Shown in pieces: positions 40,300 to 52,229 of a stretch of DNA of 64,000 nt. Origin of the DNA: Taenia hydatigena (lineage: Eukaryota; Platyhelminthes; Cestoda; Cyclophyllidea; Taeniidae). The stretch is taken from contig JADWOT020001870.1 in NCBI GenBank assembly GCA_036345935.2, positions 1 to 64,000 on the forward strand. The letters run 5' to 3'. Made by a program: the position numbers and the translations under genes. Position 1 is the stretch's first letter; each line of letters opens with the position of its first letter. The notes under the pieces were generated by a model. That model was not told the DNA's origin, did not search any database, and was given only the letters and a program-made list of their open reading frames with translations.

Positions 40300-43200
40300 G
40301 TAAGTGCGTTTCAGTCGAAAACGACCGTACTTTATGACCTTTTTATGGATCTGTAGAATTTTAATAAAAACGTTTGAAATAGCTATTCCAAGGTATAAGC
40401 AAGACATTGTTTTCTTGGAACAAATTATTGTGAGATGGGAATCTTTTCCAACGATGACAGTTTTGTGAACCACAATGTGTGTAGTTGGACCCCAGTCAAG
40501 TCGACTAACCCACCTCAAAAGTGGGTTACGGGTTCCCAAATTCGTTTCTCTCTTCACGAATCGCTCGTATGTTATTTTATCTAAAGGAACTTCTGGTGGA
40601 TGTTTATATGAGAAAGCGCAATAGTGATGATAGCCTGGCTTTTTCTGCCTGAAGATGTCCTCAATTTAATTCTGGTGCCTTCCAATTTAAAACAGGTTTT
40701 TATTGCTGTTTAATCGAAAATTTAGAGTCATAAGCACTTCCAAGGAATGCTATCGAATTTGATCTGCATGTACACTGCCGAAAATATCTTCATTTGAGGT
40801 CTGACACGTCTGAGCGATATCCGGTAGGCTTTTCCTCCTTGTCCTTCTGTATTCGCTCGCCTCATTGGTTACTTAAAGGTCTTTGGGGAAAAGTGAGAGT
40901 CCTAAGCCCTAACCAGTTTGCGGTTAACGAGAAATTAACTTGAGTAAGTATGAAAACCTTGCCCTCGACAGCCATCAAACAGTCTCTTTTCTGCTTTCAC
41001 ACTCATGGATAAAGCATAGATTCCTTTGATGTCGCCCGAATCGCCTCTCACCAAACGTAGGATACTCTCATGAAAAAACTTGGTGCATATTAATCTAAAG
41101 GAAGCCCTTTTAAGACTAAATAGATGCTTATTTCGTGCTGTTTTTTCTCCGTTTCATGGTAAACGATTCCAAACTTTGGAGTCCTATGAGCGAGGAATTA
41201 TTTTTCTTGCGACATGGCTGGCACTCTAACCTCCGGGTAATTGTTGTCAGCGAAAGGCCTCATGCTCATTTGTTGAAGCTGTTCAATGCTAGTTTAAGTG
41301 TGGTGACCTTGGGGGTGTGCTTGTTTCATAAAGCATAAAGAAAGGAAACACGAATTTCAGTGTTCTTCGTTCGCTAAATGGAGCCTCCAGATCCACCAGG
41401 CACTTTGCTAGGTCAAGCCGAACAGCTTTGTCTCACATCCTGTTCCAAATAGAGTGACCTTTAGACCTGGCACTTACCTTGGTCCTGATTAAAATGACCT
41501 TTTTATTAGCCTTAGTGGGAAAGCTCGCAATCCAAGAGAAAAGGGGACTAAGGCATTGTCATGCTGATAAGCTCTCTGTAGACCTCAACATTATTTTCTT
41601 CCAAAGTACTGTCCTCTCGGGAGTTTTGCCTTTTTCCGAAGCAACGAAGGGAAAAAGGGCGACGGTGCATGGCTGAATGCTATTTCACTAAGAATTTCCC
41701 TCTAGAACTTTGCCTTATCGTGTTAGAATAGGAAAGATACTCAGACAGGTATCGAAACCCTTAAGCTTTCTGTCTTTAGCGCTTTATTTGATCAACGTCG
41801 AGTTGCACTGCTGCTAACACTACACATTTATCTGTTTAATGGTCTCTTTTTTCACGATGGGAGCATATGTGCATTGGTTGATAGCTCTACAGGGAGCTGC
41901 TTCCTTAGGTCAAATGTGCGATCACTTGCATCGAAGACGAAATTTTACGAATTCTAAAATGTTCAGCTCGATGCTAAACCAAATGTAGTCAGTAGCTCCA
42001 ACGAATTGCTCCGAGTTACGTAGTTCAAGAGACCAATAGTCTTTTAAATACTAAACACACCTTTTCAAGCCTTCGAGATTTTAAAAGATTCAGTTCTCAT
42101 CTGTGTTGCTAGTCTGCAGTGGCGCTGGGTGCAAGTCGCTTTCGGTAGGGCCGTGTTTTTTCTCCTCCGCCTTATCGATCATCCTATGCGCGCATATGTG
42201 TGCACTCTTAAGCGGCGAGCGCCGAGACGGCCAATTGATTGCGTCGTGACGACATTTAACAGCACATCAATCGGTGCATCGGAGTGGGTGTTTTATGCAA
42301 GCCATCCCCACGTGATTGTGCGTGTGTATACTAGCGGAGGAAAAAAAAGGCGAAAGGATAATGAGGCCCCCACTTTATCAAGATAGAAGGGATCAGCTAC
42401 GGAATGACTCTGGTCGGGAGGCAGTTTAAAAATGAGGTTAGATCTGGGCTCTCGAGGATGGAGCTTGTACTTTTCAAATTTCATGTCGAATTAACTCGCG
42501 CAGTGTTTTTAGTGGAACGAGGAGGACCTGCTACGCGCCATAATACACGGATGAATGTTAGAAGACTTATTGATTTAAGGTGTAAGTTATCTGGGTGGAT
42601 TTTGGCGCCACCTGCAATAATGTGCCCTCGCCTGCTATTCACCCTACATTTCTGAGGCAAAAGAGAGTCGCTTATTCTCGGCGGACTGTGGACGGGGTTT
42701 TCGTTAAGGGCTGCGTGCTTGTCAGGGGTCAAAATGTTATCTAGCCATGACCATTCCTATAGGCTTGCATGGTGCAAAACTGTTTGTGGAAAGATCTCAT
42801 TTTCACCCATTTGGATGAGAAGGGGGGTGTCCAGTCAACCAGTCCCAACTCCTCGCCCCAGTCCCGGCAGACCCTTGGTATTTTGCACTTTGGCGCTAGA
42901 CGGTAAAGTGGTGGGGGTGTGGAACAGCTAGGGCTAGTTTGTTCCGTTAGCTTCTAGGAACAAGCGCTTCATGTGGGTTGAAGTCACAGCAACGTTCAGT
43001 CGAGATGGGAAGGATTGCCAGTTGAAGCCTTTGGGCAAGATCTGTAATTCGCCCTTAAGGTCAGTGACAACCCAGAAGTAAGCAGAGTCGAATAAACAAT
43101 TAACTTGGGCTTGTCTCGATGGAACTTGTTTTCGCAAGGTTGGGAGAATGGAAGTGGCTTGGCTGAGAGTTACTAGGGCATCTGGCTGGGACGTGTGTGC

Positions 43201-44880
43201 ATAAGGATGGACTTCATCTACGGAAGTCAGAAGAACTAGGGATTCTGTTTGGGATGGAAAGCTTGGAACAAACGCATAAACAGGCAAATTAGGGACAACT
43301 CACGGTTTACTTGATGAAAATGGACTTCTGGAGGAGGAGTGACCATTATAGCGACTTTGCATCGTACACTTTCCGTACGTGACTCGATTAGACAGATCGT
43401 AGCGGTGAGGCATTTGTCCATACCAGAGGTGGATGCCATCGATTTCTGTGCGTGTGCTTTATGCGTCGAAATACACCACCGCACCTCATCGAACCAATCC
43501 CCACAAATCTTATTAGCCAAGCAAGGAAATGATCTCCACTGTGAGTTTACGAAAGGCCTAGCCCTTGGGCCCTACTTTAAATGTGATTCTCACTTTGCTT
43601 CAGAAACTGTGTCCGAGAATATTTGTTCCGGTGAACTATTTATACCGATTGTCATATATTTACTGCTTTAGAATGTCCCTTACATAATTTCTCCATTCAA
43701 AAGCCCTATTTTTACTTTTATCACGTTTACAGATATTCGTTCTCGTGTCTACCGGCGTTGTTCGACAAGTCACTACGTGAGTCTCATTGGCCCTGGTCAC
43801 TTCTCCAACACCACCTCCCATCGTGGAGTTGGTGCTTCTGCTAGCGTTCGGGAGCGCAAATATGTGTAACCAGGCCAAAAAATCTGGCTTCGATCAGATT
43901 TTAAAGCGCTAAAAAGGAAGTTGTCAAAGTCTGATTCAATTTAAGGATAGAGAACTTAAATTTGGCACTGTAGTAGCACGGAGTTGAAAAGACACAATAA
44001 TGGGGTTAAAACGTATTCATAGTGTACCAGCCTAGCAAAAGCATTATATTCGGACCTTAATTGCCTGCCGCTTCACCGAAAAAAGGAGGCAACCAAAAAA
44101 TTCAGCCACGACGTATCCCAACTCCACTCTCAAGCATCATCCTTTGCGCCACCTGTGATCAACTTTTCGAGTCGGTTATCACAAAGTGGTCGGTGCTGTA
44201 AGGAAGAGCACGCACGAAGCCACCACGCCAGTCATCAAATTGGCGGTCAATCGGAAAGTTATCTTATTCCTCCTAGCAATTTAAGTGGATTTGGAGCATC
44301 ATTCTGCTTGGGACCTGTATTGGTGGAAAAGGTTGCATCCTGGCCATTCAATGGGTCAATTTTTAGTCGTATAAACACTGACCTTGAATCCGATTCGCCG
44401 AATATAAAGCAGCGGACGAACTTGTTCAGATCGCTTAAAGAACGCGGGGGCAGACGTCATTTCCAAGCCTTTCATGTACACTCCACTCGCCTTGCCGAGG
44501 TTTATCATCCACCAGTGATTGGGGGATGTGTTTCTCAAGATCGGGTCCCCTTCCCGTCGCCATCAATACACCGCCCCTAAAATTCCCTGAGGACAGTGGA
44601 AGACAACACAAGGACAGAAAATGTTGGCATGCATAAGCCTAGGGGAGGAGGCACTGGTAGGACCCAAAGCCTTTCCACCCGGTAGAAAGGTGCCCGTGTA
44701 ACTAGAACGAAAACATTGTCTTCGAATCGGTGATGATTTATAGCCAAATGTGGCAGTTCTATCAACGACCAGGACGTTGGAGCAAGATAGACTAAGGGTG
44801 GATGTGAGTTAATGATAAGCCTCTCTCGGCCCTAGTGTGGTGCTACTGCTGTAAATCTCCCCTCCCTTCTTAATTTGCAG
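40300..44880. other. long intron, expected exons missing
   Basis: About 4.6 kb without a block matching the RyR stretch that should lie here (roughly residues 150-215). A weak L-R-I-G-D-D-L frame at 44,720 resembles the expected motif but its surroundings do not fit. A minus-strand open frame at 42,934-43,287 is discussed in the findings. A 141-codon plus-strand frame at 44,155 is not recognised. Confidence 0.5.
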
Positions 44881-45996
44881 ACATGGCTTTCGGTGGCTAC
44901 GATTGCCTGACAATTCAGGCTGCTGAAGATATAGAAGGGGGCCAGATCATCTCCAATGAGGCCACCTCGTCTTCTGAGTGAGTGCCAGCCACTGATTAAT
45001 AAGCATTATTTGTCACTACTCCCTCAGGAGCTTTTAAGAAAGGTATAGAATAATTAAAGATTAAACCTTAGTCAAAATTTGATTTTATTGTAAAATAAGA
45101 AGTTAAAGTGAGTCGATCGGATTCAGTCGCGTCCCCTTATTGGCGAAGTACGTAACCCGAGATTGGGATTGTGGCAAAACTTCAGCTTCCCCTAAGCTAC
45201 GAACCTCCACAAATCGAGCCGTCGACACCATATCTCCCTTATGATGTTGTAGCATAGTGTCTAGTCATCACGGAGTGGAACCGCTCCTCTTTCAAAGGAG
45301 GCCTGCTGAAACCCACTACCATATCGTCGGGAGGGAGGGGGAGGGATCCCTGAATACTTTATAGGAATACCGAGCCAATATGGCTCCATCATCAATGAAT
45401 AGGGAGGATAGAGTGTCATTAGCGTAATAGCAGCGTCTCTATAGCATTAGCATGACAAAGTCAAAACACTGTAATCAGATTTAGCTCAAAAGTCAGCGGA
45501 CTTAAGGACTGGCCAGAAATGTCATTCCACTTACGACCAATTAACGTTGCGCACGAGTATATCGCTAATTCATTAAAAGTAGGGCCGAACCATGACGAAT
45601 TTAGAACTCTGACCTAATAAAATATGCACACACAGCAGAAATATTTACCTTTTGAATGCTTGCTGTAAGTTACCCATTGAGTGGTTTATCGATCACCTAC
45701 TGAAATACAATCTCAGCTACCATCAGTCGGTGATGTAATAACTGGGCTCGGTGTCAGGCCACGCCTCATCGTTGTGGCAAATTGAACACACCAAAATCAA
45801 GTGGTGCGCCGGCTGCTTCTCGTGAGAGGACGCGGTTCGTTTGCATCAAGTTACAACCGGCCGGTATTTGGGCATCACGCACTCGGGCTTGGGTGGGAAC
45901 CCCTCTGCGCCTGGCCAAATCGATGTGGTGTTGCTTTTGCTCTCCGAATCGTATGATGCCGCCACGGTTTTCTACATCTAACAGAACAAGGCGGAT
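44881..45996 (+). pseudogene. RyR MIR-domain exons
   Basis: Exon 44,881-44,977 carries (D/E)-C-L-T-I followed by an acidic stretch, as in the RyR MIR region. Exon 45,758 to about 45,996 reads A-S-S-L-W-Q-I-E, then K-W, then R-L-H-Q-V-T-T-G-R-Y-L, matching the RyR SLWRLE..VTTGQYL core. TGA at 45,823-45,825 stands where the family has a conserved Trp, and TAA at 45,979 follows. The phase between these two exons does not agree, and the second has no clear donor, so splicing is broken as well. Confidence 0.8.
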
Positions 45997-46209
45997 GGAC
46001 TATGCATCGGTTCTACTGTACTTGCTTACCCACTGCCTTCATTAAAATGACCATCCGCCCACGGCTTCCAATTCTGCGCGAACTGTTGCAGTTCCATCCA
46101 GCCTACTATCCTCTCTTTGGCTGGATGGGCCGGCACGGTGAAAGTGAATGTTCATATTTGAAGGCTTTATGTAGAACTGCATTGTTTGCAATCTCTTGCG
46201 TAGTGACAG

Positions 46210-46726
46210 GATAACAAGAAGAAGGTGGAAGTCGACCGGAAGCACGAGGGCATGGGTGATCCAGGCGTGTGTTCGGGCGAGACTCTGATCTACCTTCAGC
46301 ACGCTGCGCTGGGCTGGTGGTTGCCTTACGAGTCCTACGAGGCGAAGAAGCGCGGTGTAGGCAAGGTGGGGGAGAAAAAGCTGTCCTGCTGGCCGAGGGT
46401 CAAGTGGATGATGGCTGCAGTTTAGTTCGGGCGCAGGAAGAGGAGTCTCTCTCTGATGCCACTGTCCGTCGCTTAACCGCCGTCTTCTCCGTCTTTAATC
46501 ACAGTCTAGACACTCTCGCCAGTGCAGATGGCCTTGGTGGTGTTAGTGTCGCCGTTAGTAGTGGCAAGGTGCAGCGGGAGCGGAGGGCGTGCCCTTGAAT
46601 TTGGACGAGGTGAATCAGTGTGTTGAGTACCTGGTTAAATTTTTCGCTCAGCCGGTGGTCCGTGAGGAGCATGAGGCCAGACAGTCGAAACCGGCGGCTC
46701 TGGCAAATGGACAGGACCTCTTTCAG
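46210..46726 (+). pseudogene. RyR MIR end and start of RIH domain
   Basis: Acceptor GTGACAG at 46,209. The first frame reads H-E-G-M-G then G-E-(T/S)-L-x-(Y/F)-(L/V)-Q-H, as in RyR. Near 46,375 one base appears lost, and the next frame reads E-G-(Q/H)-V-D-D-G then R-A-Q-(E/H)-E-E-S. A second shift near 46,590 restores a frame reading (E)-G-V-P-L-N-L up to the exon end at 46,726 (CTCTTTCAG|GTGAGT). All pieces align colinearly with residues of about 330-450, so the two shifts are mutations inside one ancestral exon. Confidence 0.85.
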
Positions 46727-46964
46727 GTGAGTTAGTTTAAAAACTCCTCAGTAAGGTCATTTGGATGAAACCATCAACCATCGACTGCCCTTCAGCGTAC
46801 AAGTTGGGGGAATATATAGCTAAAGCGTGGCAAAGCGATCGACGTTAAGGTTTCAAAGTAATTCTTCACTAGGAAACTAAGTATTTGCTTAACTTTTCGG
46901 TCCATTCAGCAGTGCACGAACGTGACACCGCCGCTGTCATTGTTTAACCCTTTTACGTCAACAG

Positions 46965-47525
46965 GAGGAGGGCATGATCAGCCTAGTGTTGGAGACCATA
47001 GATAAGTTCACTAGCACCTTCCGCAGTCGTCGTGAGTTCGCTCTTGCCGTCAGTGAGGAGCGTGGTAATCGACTCAGTGACCTTGGCAACTACCTCTACC
47101 TCCTGTTGGCCACGTTGATCGGCGGTAACTGTGCCCAAATCGCCGCACCTGCACGACTTGACTGGCCCTTTAATCATCTCGAGTTGCAGCAGAGCTTTGT
47201 AGAGGGCGTCCTTGATGCACTGCATTGTGTGCTGACGGACTTGGACGAGGCGTTGAATGTCATCACGGCTCAGCATATCCACACACTGATTAGACTGCTG
47301 GATAAGCTGGGTCGTGGCCCTCGGGAACGTAACCCGCCAATTTCCCCGGCATTCGCATCAGTTGGGGCAACACGGATGGCTACACACCACACCCCGTCGG
47401 TGGGCCTGGTTAGGGAGGCATCTCTCTCGGCGACGCCTTCTACTCTTTCGCTTTCGATGGACAGAACCTCTGGACTGATGGAGAGGCAAAGCAGGCGCCT
47501 TTCCAGCCCGGCGCGGGACGGAAAG
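46965..47525 (+). pseudogene. RyR RIH domain fused to a SPRY1 fragment
   Basis: After acceptor CAACAG the exon is open for over 110 codons: E-E-G-M-(I/L)-S-(L/M)-V-L, then L-(L/A)-A-(T/S)-L-I-x-G-N and ending H-I-x-x-(L/I)-I-x-L-L-D-K-x-G-R, a typical RIH stretch. About 110 residues are then missing. A shifted frame from about 47,343 reads (R)-I-S-W-G-N-T-D-G-Y-T-P and F-D-G-x-x-L-W-T, the SPRY1 core. TAG at 47,411-47,413 replaces the Trp of the conserved G-x-G-W-G-G motif. The internal deletion plus stop rule out a normal product. Confidence 0.85.
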
Positions 47526-48059
47526 TTCTAAACTGAAGGGGTAGTGCCGCTCCTTCTGCCATTTTGGCCACAACATTTAATGGAAGTCCAACTTTGAAAT
47601 GAAGGGATGTTACTGGTTGCCTCCTCAATCTGAATGCGAATTCGGTGAGAGGCTACTTCCGAGTGAGGTAGAAGAGCGAAGGTGCACTTGCTGAATGGTA
47701 TGTCGTTTGAAAACGACTTTGTTAGTGACATAGTGTGATGTCAGCATTCTAAAGGTTTAATATTTATCTGTAACGCGTCTGAACGCTATCTCAATCTCGA
47801 TTCCAACGGAATCTTGGACCATGCAACATTTCTGACACTAAACTCCCACCTCGCACAGGAATTATCATGATATTTTGGGTCATTCAGGGGTTGCAAATCT
47901 GTCCCCACTTCGGCAACAAAGTAGTGGCGAAAAAACAAATTTTAACTCGGGACTAGCAGTGGCGGAAGTGGAAGCCTACTAAAAACCACTTAATTAGAAG
48001 GTGGGATGTTAGTCAGACATTTCGAGCCTCTGCTCAATGATTTTACTCCTTCGCCGGTG

Positions 48060-48260
48060 AAGACAATCGTCTATTCACCTCCAAGGATTTCATTACGACC
48101 AGCCTCTTCTTTCCTTGCGTTAGGATGACGGCCTGGGTCAGTACCCGATTCTTTTTGGGTGATACACATGGAAAACTGAAGCAGGGACCTCCAGCCGACT
48201 ATGCTTTTATCATAGATACGTTGCAGCTCTAGCAAAGATTGCGACTTGAACCTGTCTTCT
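48060..48260 (+). pseudogene. RyR SPRY1 C-terminal part
   Basis: The frame reads (S/G)-L-F-F-P-C/V-V, then R-F-(F/L)-L-G-(D/G)-x-H-G, then P-P-A-D-Y, then R-L-R-L-E-P, matching the end of SPRY1 to about residue 830. TAG at 48,230-48,232 interrupts it before the R-L-x-L-E-P stretch. After 48,260 the match ends abruptly. The next RyR sequence, 0.4 kb on, is nearly 2,000 residues further along the protein. Confidence 0.8.
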
Positions 48261-48679
48261 CTCTAGGTCGGTCAAGTAAGTCGATATTTTCGGGACCTAT
48301 TAGCACTGATAAGGTGGGTGCTGAAACGAGGTCTTCTCCACCCTCTGAACTCCAAAACCCCAGTTAATGTTCCAGCGGCAGATTTGCCGAAGCACAGAGC
48401 ATAGACCATTGGTAAAAATAACGCCAAACTCAGTGTATTGATGATTCTACTCCACAATAAACATAAAACCCCTGAAACAAGTAGAGCTTTGGCTTTATCA
48501 ATCTAATATCCCTTAAAAACCATATCTCACTTCCCCTGCACCTCTGATGGTTTCATACCATCTGACCAATGGCATGAAGACGCTTCTTGTGATGTGATTG
48601 GTTGAATGCATTTTCAATCAAGCTGCCTGCGGCCTTGAGAATTTTGATTAAGCAATTCGTCAAGCACTAACACGACACT

Positions 48680-49332
48680 TAAGCGCAAGAGTTTATGGAT
48701 TAGGGCTATGTCTATGGATTAACGCTGGACGAGACGTGGCGCACCCATCCCAACATGCGGTCTTATCGTTCGCTATCCTAACAAATAGGTTCCTTGCTGC
48801 CTCCCTACCTACCTCCACTCGACTGTCTTTCCCATTTTTCTTCCATCCTTCCACCTCTTCATCCCAGGTCCATTTCGATTTCATTAAATCCAAGTCCTTG
48901 TACTTAGACATCTCTTCATTAACTAGTCGCTCAACATAATTCACCGGTCTATCTGTTCAGCTTAGATCTAACACCCTCCTCTTCTATACCCTTCCCTCCA
49001 TTCATTCCTGCGAAGTATTAACTGGTTGTCCACCTATCTCTGTGAGTACTGGCCAACTGGCTATCTGTTCAACCATCTCGTTCACTCTGCCTGCGCCCAT
49101 GGGTTGAGACCTTATCCACTCTCCGACTGGGCAGGATGATGACATTTTTACACGTCCTTATCGATCTTTAGGATTAAATGCGCTACATCCAGGCGGTGAT
49201 AAAGACTCTGTGTGCAAATGCTCGCGCTTGTGTGGACTATCGGCCCTTCGGGAATATGCCACGAGGTGGCGGCGACGACGACAACTACCGCACCAAACGC
49301 AGTCAAACAATTCGCTGGCGAACGGGTTGAAG
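48680..49332 (+). pseudogene. RyR repeat fragment and following exon
   Basis: 48,680-48,772 reads Y-G-L-T-L-D-E-x-W-R-T-H-P-N-M-R-(S/P)-Y, the signature of the second pair of RyR repeats (about residue 2790). TAG at 48,701 precedes it. 49,172-49,332 is bounded by CTTTAG and AAG|GTGAGT and reads Y-I-Q-A-V-I-K followed by an acidic D-D-D-N-Y patch. From its position and its K-x-S-Q-T ending it may be the continuation, but this assignment is tentative. TGA lies just before its donor. Confidence 0.65.
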
Positions 49333-49599
49333 GTGAGTGCAGGGGCGTAGATGTGCCTGGTGGGGACGGGTGAGGGAAGGGAAATTTGTTAGCCAATGGG
49401 AACTCGCGTCCGAGGTGCTGCGAGACACCGACGCGAGGCAGGCTATCACCCTAAGAAGGGCCTCCTGGAATTATAATTTACTAATTTTTGTTGCCATGGA
49501 TGATTATTACTACAATCTCCGTCCTTTGCACGAGAAATGTTGGCATTTGATTGCTCCTGTTTAGGTCATCCTTTAAGCCCATTCGCCTACAGTCTGTTG

Positions 49600-50131
49600 T
49601 CGAAATTATGTGGAGGGCGCCATGTCGACGGTTCATGAGGAAAAGCCGAGTCGCATAATCAGTCGGCGCCAAAACCTTACGCAAACCAGCGAGGAAATGA
49701 AACTCCTCGTGAGCGTCGTTCTGCCCCTACTGGAGTGCTTCTACACTTGCAAGTCCTACTTCATCGATTGAGGGGAAAAGATGGCCACGATGTGAGTTTG
49801 GACTTGACACCGATCTGTGAAGGTCTTGAATAGAGCAGGAGCATGTAATTATCCAAACTAACTAAAAACAACCCAGTTCAACTAACCATTCCCATCCACC
49901 AAGCTCTTCACTCTCTTGCGCCTGAAGACTTGGTTTTTTGGTGCCGACGTCAATGTGCCCGTCTCCTGTCTTAAATGCCTCATCGAATGCCTCGATATCA
50001 AGGCCATTGTAAAGATCGGCTATGCAGAGGACTTTGTTCGAGTCCGTCTCATGCCATTCTTCTCCTTCTGTGCGGATGACTTGAATCTCATCATCCGAAT
50101 TCGCAACTCCGGAAGTTACTCTCACATTAAG
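49600..50131 (+). pseudogene. RyR central solenoid exons
   Basis: 49,600-49,765 reads E-E-M-K-L-L-V-x-V-V-L-P-L-L, aligning with the helical segment near residue 2975. TGA follows at the end of this match. About 49,900-50,131 is open and reads S-L-F-x-x-L-x-L..W-F-F-G-A-D, then C-L-x-C-L-I-E-C-L-D, then F-F-S-F-C-A-D-D. It matches the L-F-G-(T/N)-D and F-F-E-S-A-S-E-D segments near residues 3010-3080. It ends with AAG|GTGGGT. Confidence 0.8.
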
Positions 50132-50194
50132 GTGGGTTAACAAATCAACAAGTAGATGGCCTTGCCAGGGTACTATTCGACGTGAGGTCTGCAG

Positions 50195-50650
50195 CATCGA
50201 CTGCGTCCACACGATCCTCCCGCCGATGCTGAAGGATATGTTTGAGCACATTAGCAAGACAGGAGTGGGAGAGGACCTGTTTTTGGGGCATCTACACGTC
50301 ACTTGCCATCGTATTCTCAATGCTCTCTACGTGCTGGGAACGACTGGTCGAAAGCACGCCAATCGACCCGAACTGATGGAGGAAATGAATCGGTGAGAAA
50401 GACGTTTTGACCGCGCATGACATTGCAACTGCTGAACCGAGGTTAATGGGAGAGTTTTGCGTACCCCCTTGTAGACACCGGCCAATGCTGGGTAAGTGTC
50501 TGGCCGCGCTGACCATCTGTTTCCCGGTGGCTTTCTTCGAGCCCGAATTGAATGCTTGCAATTCAAGATCAATTGCCTCCATTACAGAGGAGGCCGATTA
50601 CTCCTTCAAAGCTAGGGCTAAGTTCGTCTTAAGAATGCATAAAAGTCAAT
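50195..50650 (+). pseudogene. RyR central solenoid exons
   Basis: 50,195-50,392 (after GTCTGCAG, before CG|GTGAGA) is open: L-P-P-M-L, then G-E-D-L-F-L-G-H-L-x-V-(T/S)-C-(H/Y)-R and Y-V-L-G-T-T, a clear RyR match near residues 3110-3180. 50,475 onward reads (R)-P-M-L-G-K-C-L-A-A-L, then F-P-V-A-F-(F/L)-E-P-(E/Q)-L-N, matching the conserved P-V-A-F-L-E-P-Q-L-N. No good donor is visible before the frame stops at about 50,650. Confidence 0.85.
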
Positions 50651-50739
50651 AACAGGGAATTACTTATTTCTAAACAAACTTGTCAAAATTATCAAATGGC
50701 CGTTGTCAGCGTAAAGAAAAATGACGCCTCCAAGGGTTG

Positions 50740-52010
50740 AACAGTACCTTCCATCATCTGACACCACTTCTGCCTTTTGGACCTGCTTCAAATTTTGGCG
50801 AGATTCTGCTCTCTCTCCACAACATTATTGATGACATCGTCCACCTAGCCGAACCCGATTCCAGCGGCACTCAGGAGCTTCATCTCATTGAAGTTACCCT
50901 TCCTATGCTGCGCTTGCACCTGCCGGTCTAGTGGTGTAAAAACCTCGCTCAGCGACAATACACACGTCGTCGACCAGGCTCAAAGGCGGCCTTCTTCTTC
51001 CCTGAAAATGAGGAGTTTCTGGCCACTCTGGATGCTGAGGATGAAGAACTGCTTGGATTCGGAAGCGGTGGTGACAGTGCAGGTGACAGCAGCGACTGTG
51101 GTGGAGACAATAATGGTAATGACAACGACGATGAGGAGAAGGAATGGGACGCGGCCACCGGTCCAATCACCACGGTGACAGCGGACCTGATGAACCTTGT
51201 TTCAGGACCGGTGTTGCAGCTGATCCATAATAGTATTGACAATGGCAATGCACCATGGATGACAAGGATCGCAAGTATGTTACAGTGGCTAGACTCCTTA
51301 AACTTACTTTCCCACCTCATGTACATCGGCACGGCAAATGTTCTTGCTTATAATTCCATGTGTGTTCCATTAGTGGCGTCCAAGCACAGAAGGGTCAAGA
51401 GGTAATAAGCGTGGTTGTGGCGGCTGAAGAGTCTGCATGACCATTAGCCCTCGGCTCTTCCTTCGGCACTAATGCAACGCGGTTAGGGTTTTAAGAACCA
51501 TTAATGTCCCAGGTTTCAGCTCCTAGAAACGAAAAGGTGTCACTTTTGACTGGCAGCATGTCACCGAAGTCAATAGTATCGCTGTCTTCCATCATGTCTT
51601 TTTTTATGCCTTTTTTAAAGCACGAATGCAGCCCATTGTTGGGAAGTACTTCCTACCCATCTCGGAGCGTCTCATGGATCAGGCTTTCGCAGTGCAAAGT
51701 TGGGAAAGGCGTCTGAGTGAGAGGTTGCCCCAAAATAGTGCTGTAACTTATGCTCATAAGCTGACCAAAACGCTATCTCAACTAGCATAATGCAGGTAAT
51801 GAAACAGATAAAGAGGGCGATTTGTCTGCTGCCTGCGAGTTGCTGGTGCGCAGCATGCTTGCTCTGTATACCCTCCTCATCACCTTCGTCGACCAATACC
51901 GCACCAAGTGGCTCCAACAGCCCACCGTGGAGACGGATTGACTCTTCAACGCTGCTACCAATCTCTTCCTCATTTGAGATGGCTCTCCGGTATGCAAGAT
52001 TACAACCACT
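50740..52010 (+). pseudogene. RyR central exons with several stops
   Basis: The block from about 50,740 to 51,274 reads H-L-I-E-V-T-L-P-M-L, then TAG (50,929) followed by Trp, exactly at the conserved L-P-x-W-W pair. It continues through an acidic, Gly-rich insert to W-M-T-R-I-A, ending A|GTATGT. 51,621 on joins in phase and reads M-Q-P-I-V and F-L-P-I-(S/G)-E-R-L. A one-base shift near 51,780 leads into E-L-L-V-R-x-x-L-A-L-Y-x-L-L-I-x-(F/Y)-V-D. Then come TGA at 51,939 and TGA at 51,975, the latter at the conserved I-Y-W Trp. Confidence 0.85.
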
Positions 52011-52229
52011 ACTGTGGCCTAAATTGCTCATCAATCCTTCGCCTTCCATTACATTTGACAGAACTTCAAACGAGAGGAGGAGACATTCGTTGGAATTCAT
52101 GTTGTGCCTCGCACCCTCTCTCACCATCACACTAGATTTGGCCAGTTCTGACTGGCTGGTTGTTTGGCACTTGTCTGGTAAATTAAGAAATATTCTCCTT
52201 AACCTCGATTCTTGTCTCAATCTTGGCAG

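Noticed and set aside
44155..44580. 141-codon plus-strand open frame as a gene or RyR exon
   Set aside because: No match to the RyR stretch expected here. About one frame this long is expected by chance, and the other strand is also partly open.
44720..44740. L-R-I-G-D-D-L frame as the missing RyR exon near residue 180
   Set aside because: Only seven residues fit. The sequence before and after, including a stop directly after, does not match and no splice sites bound it.
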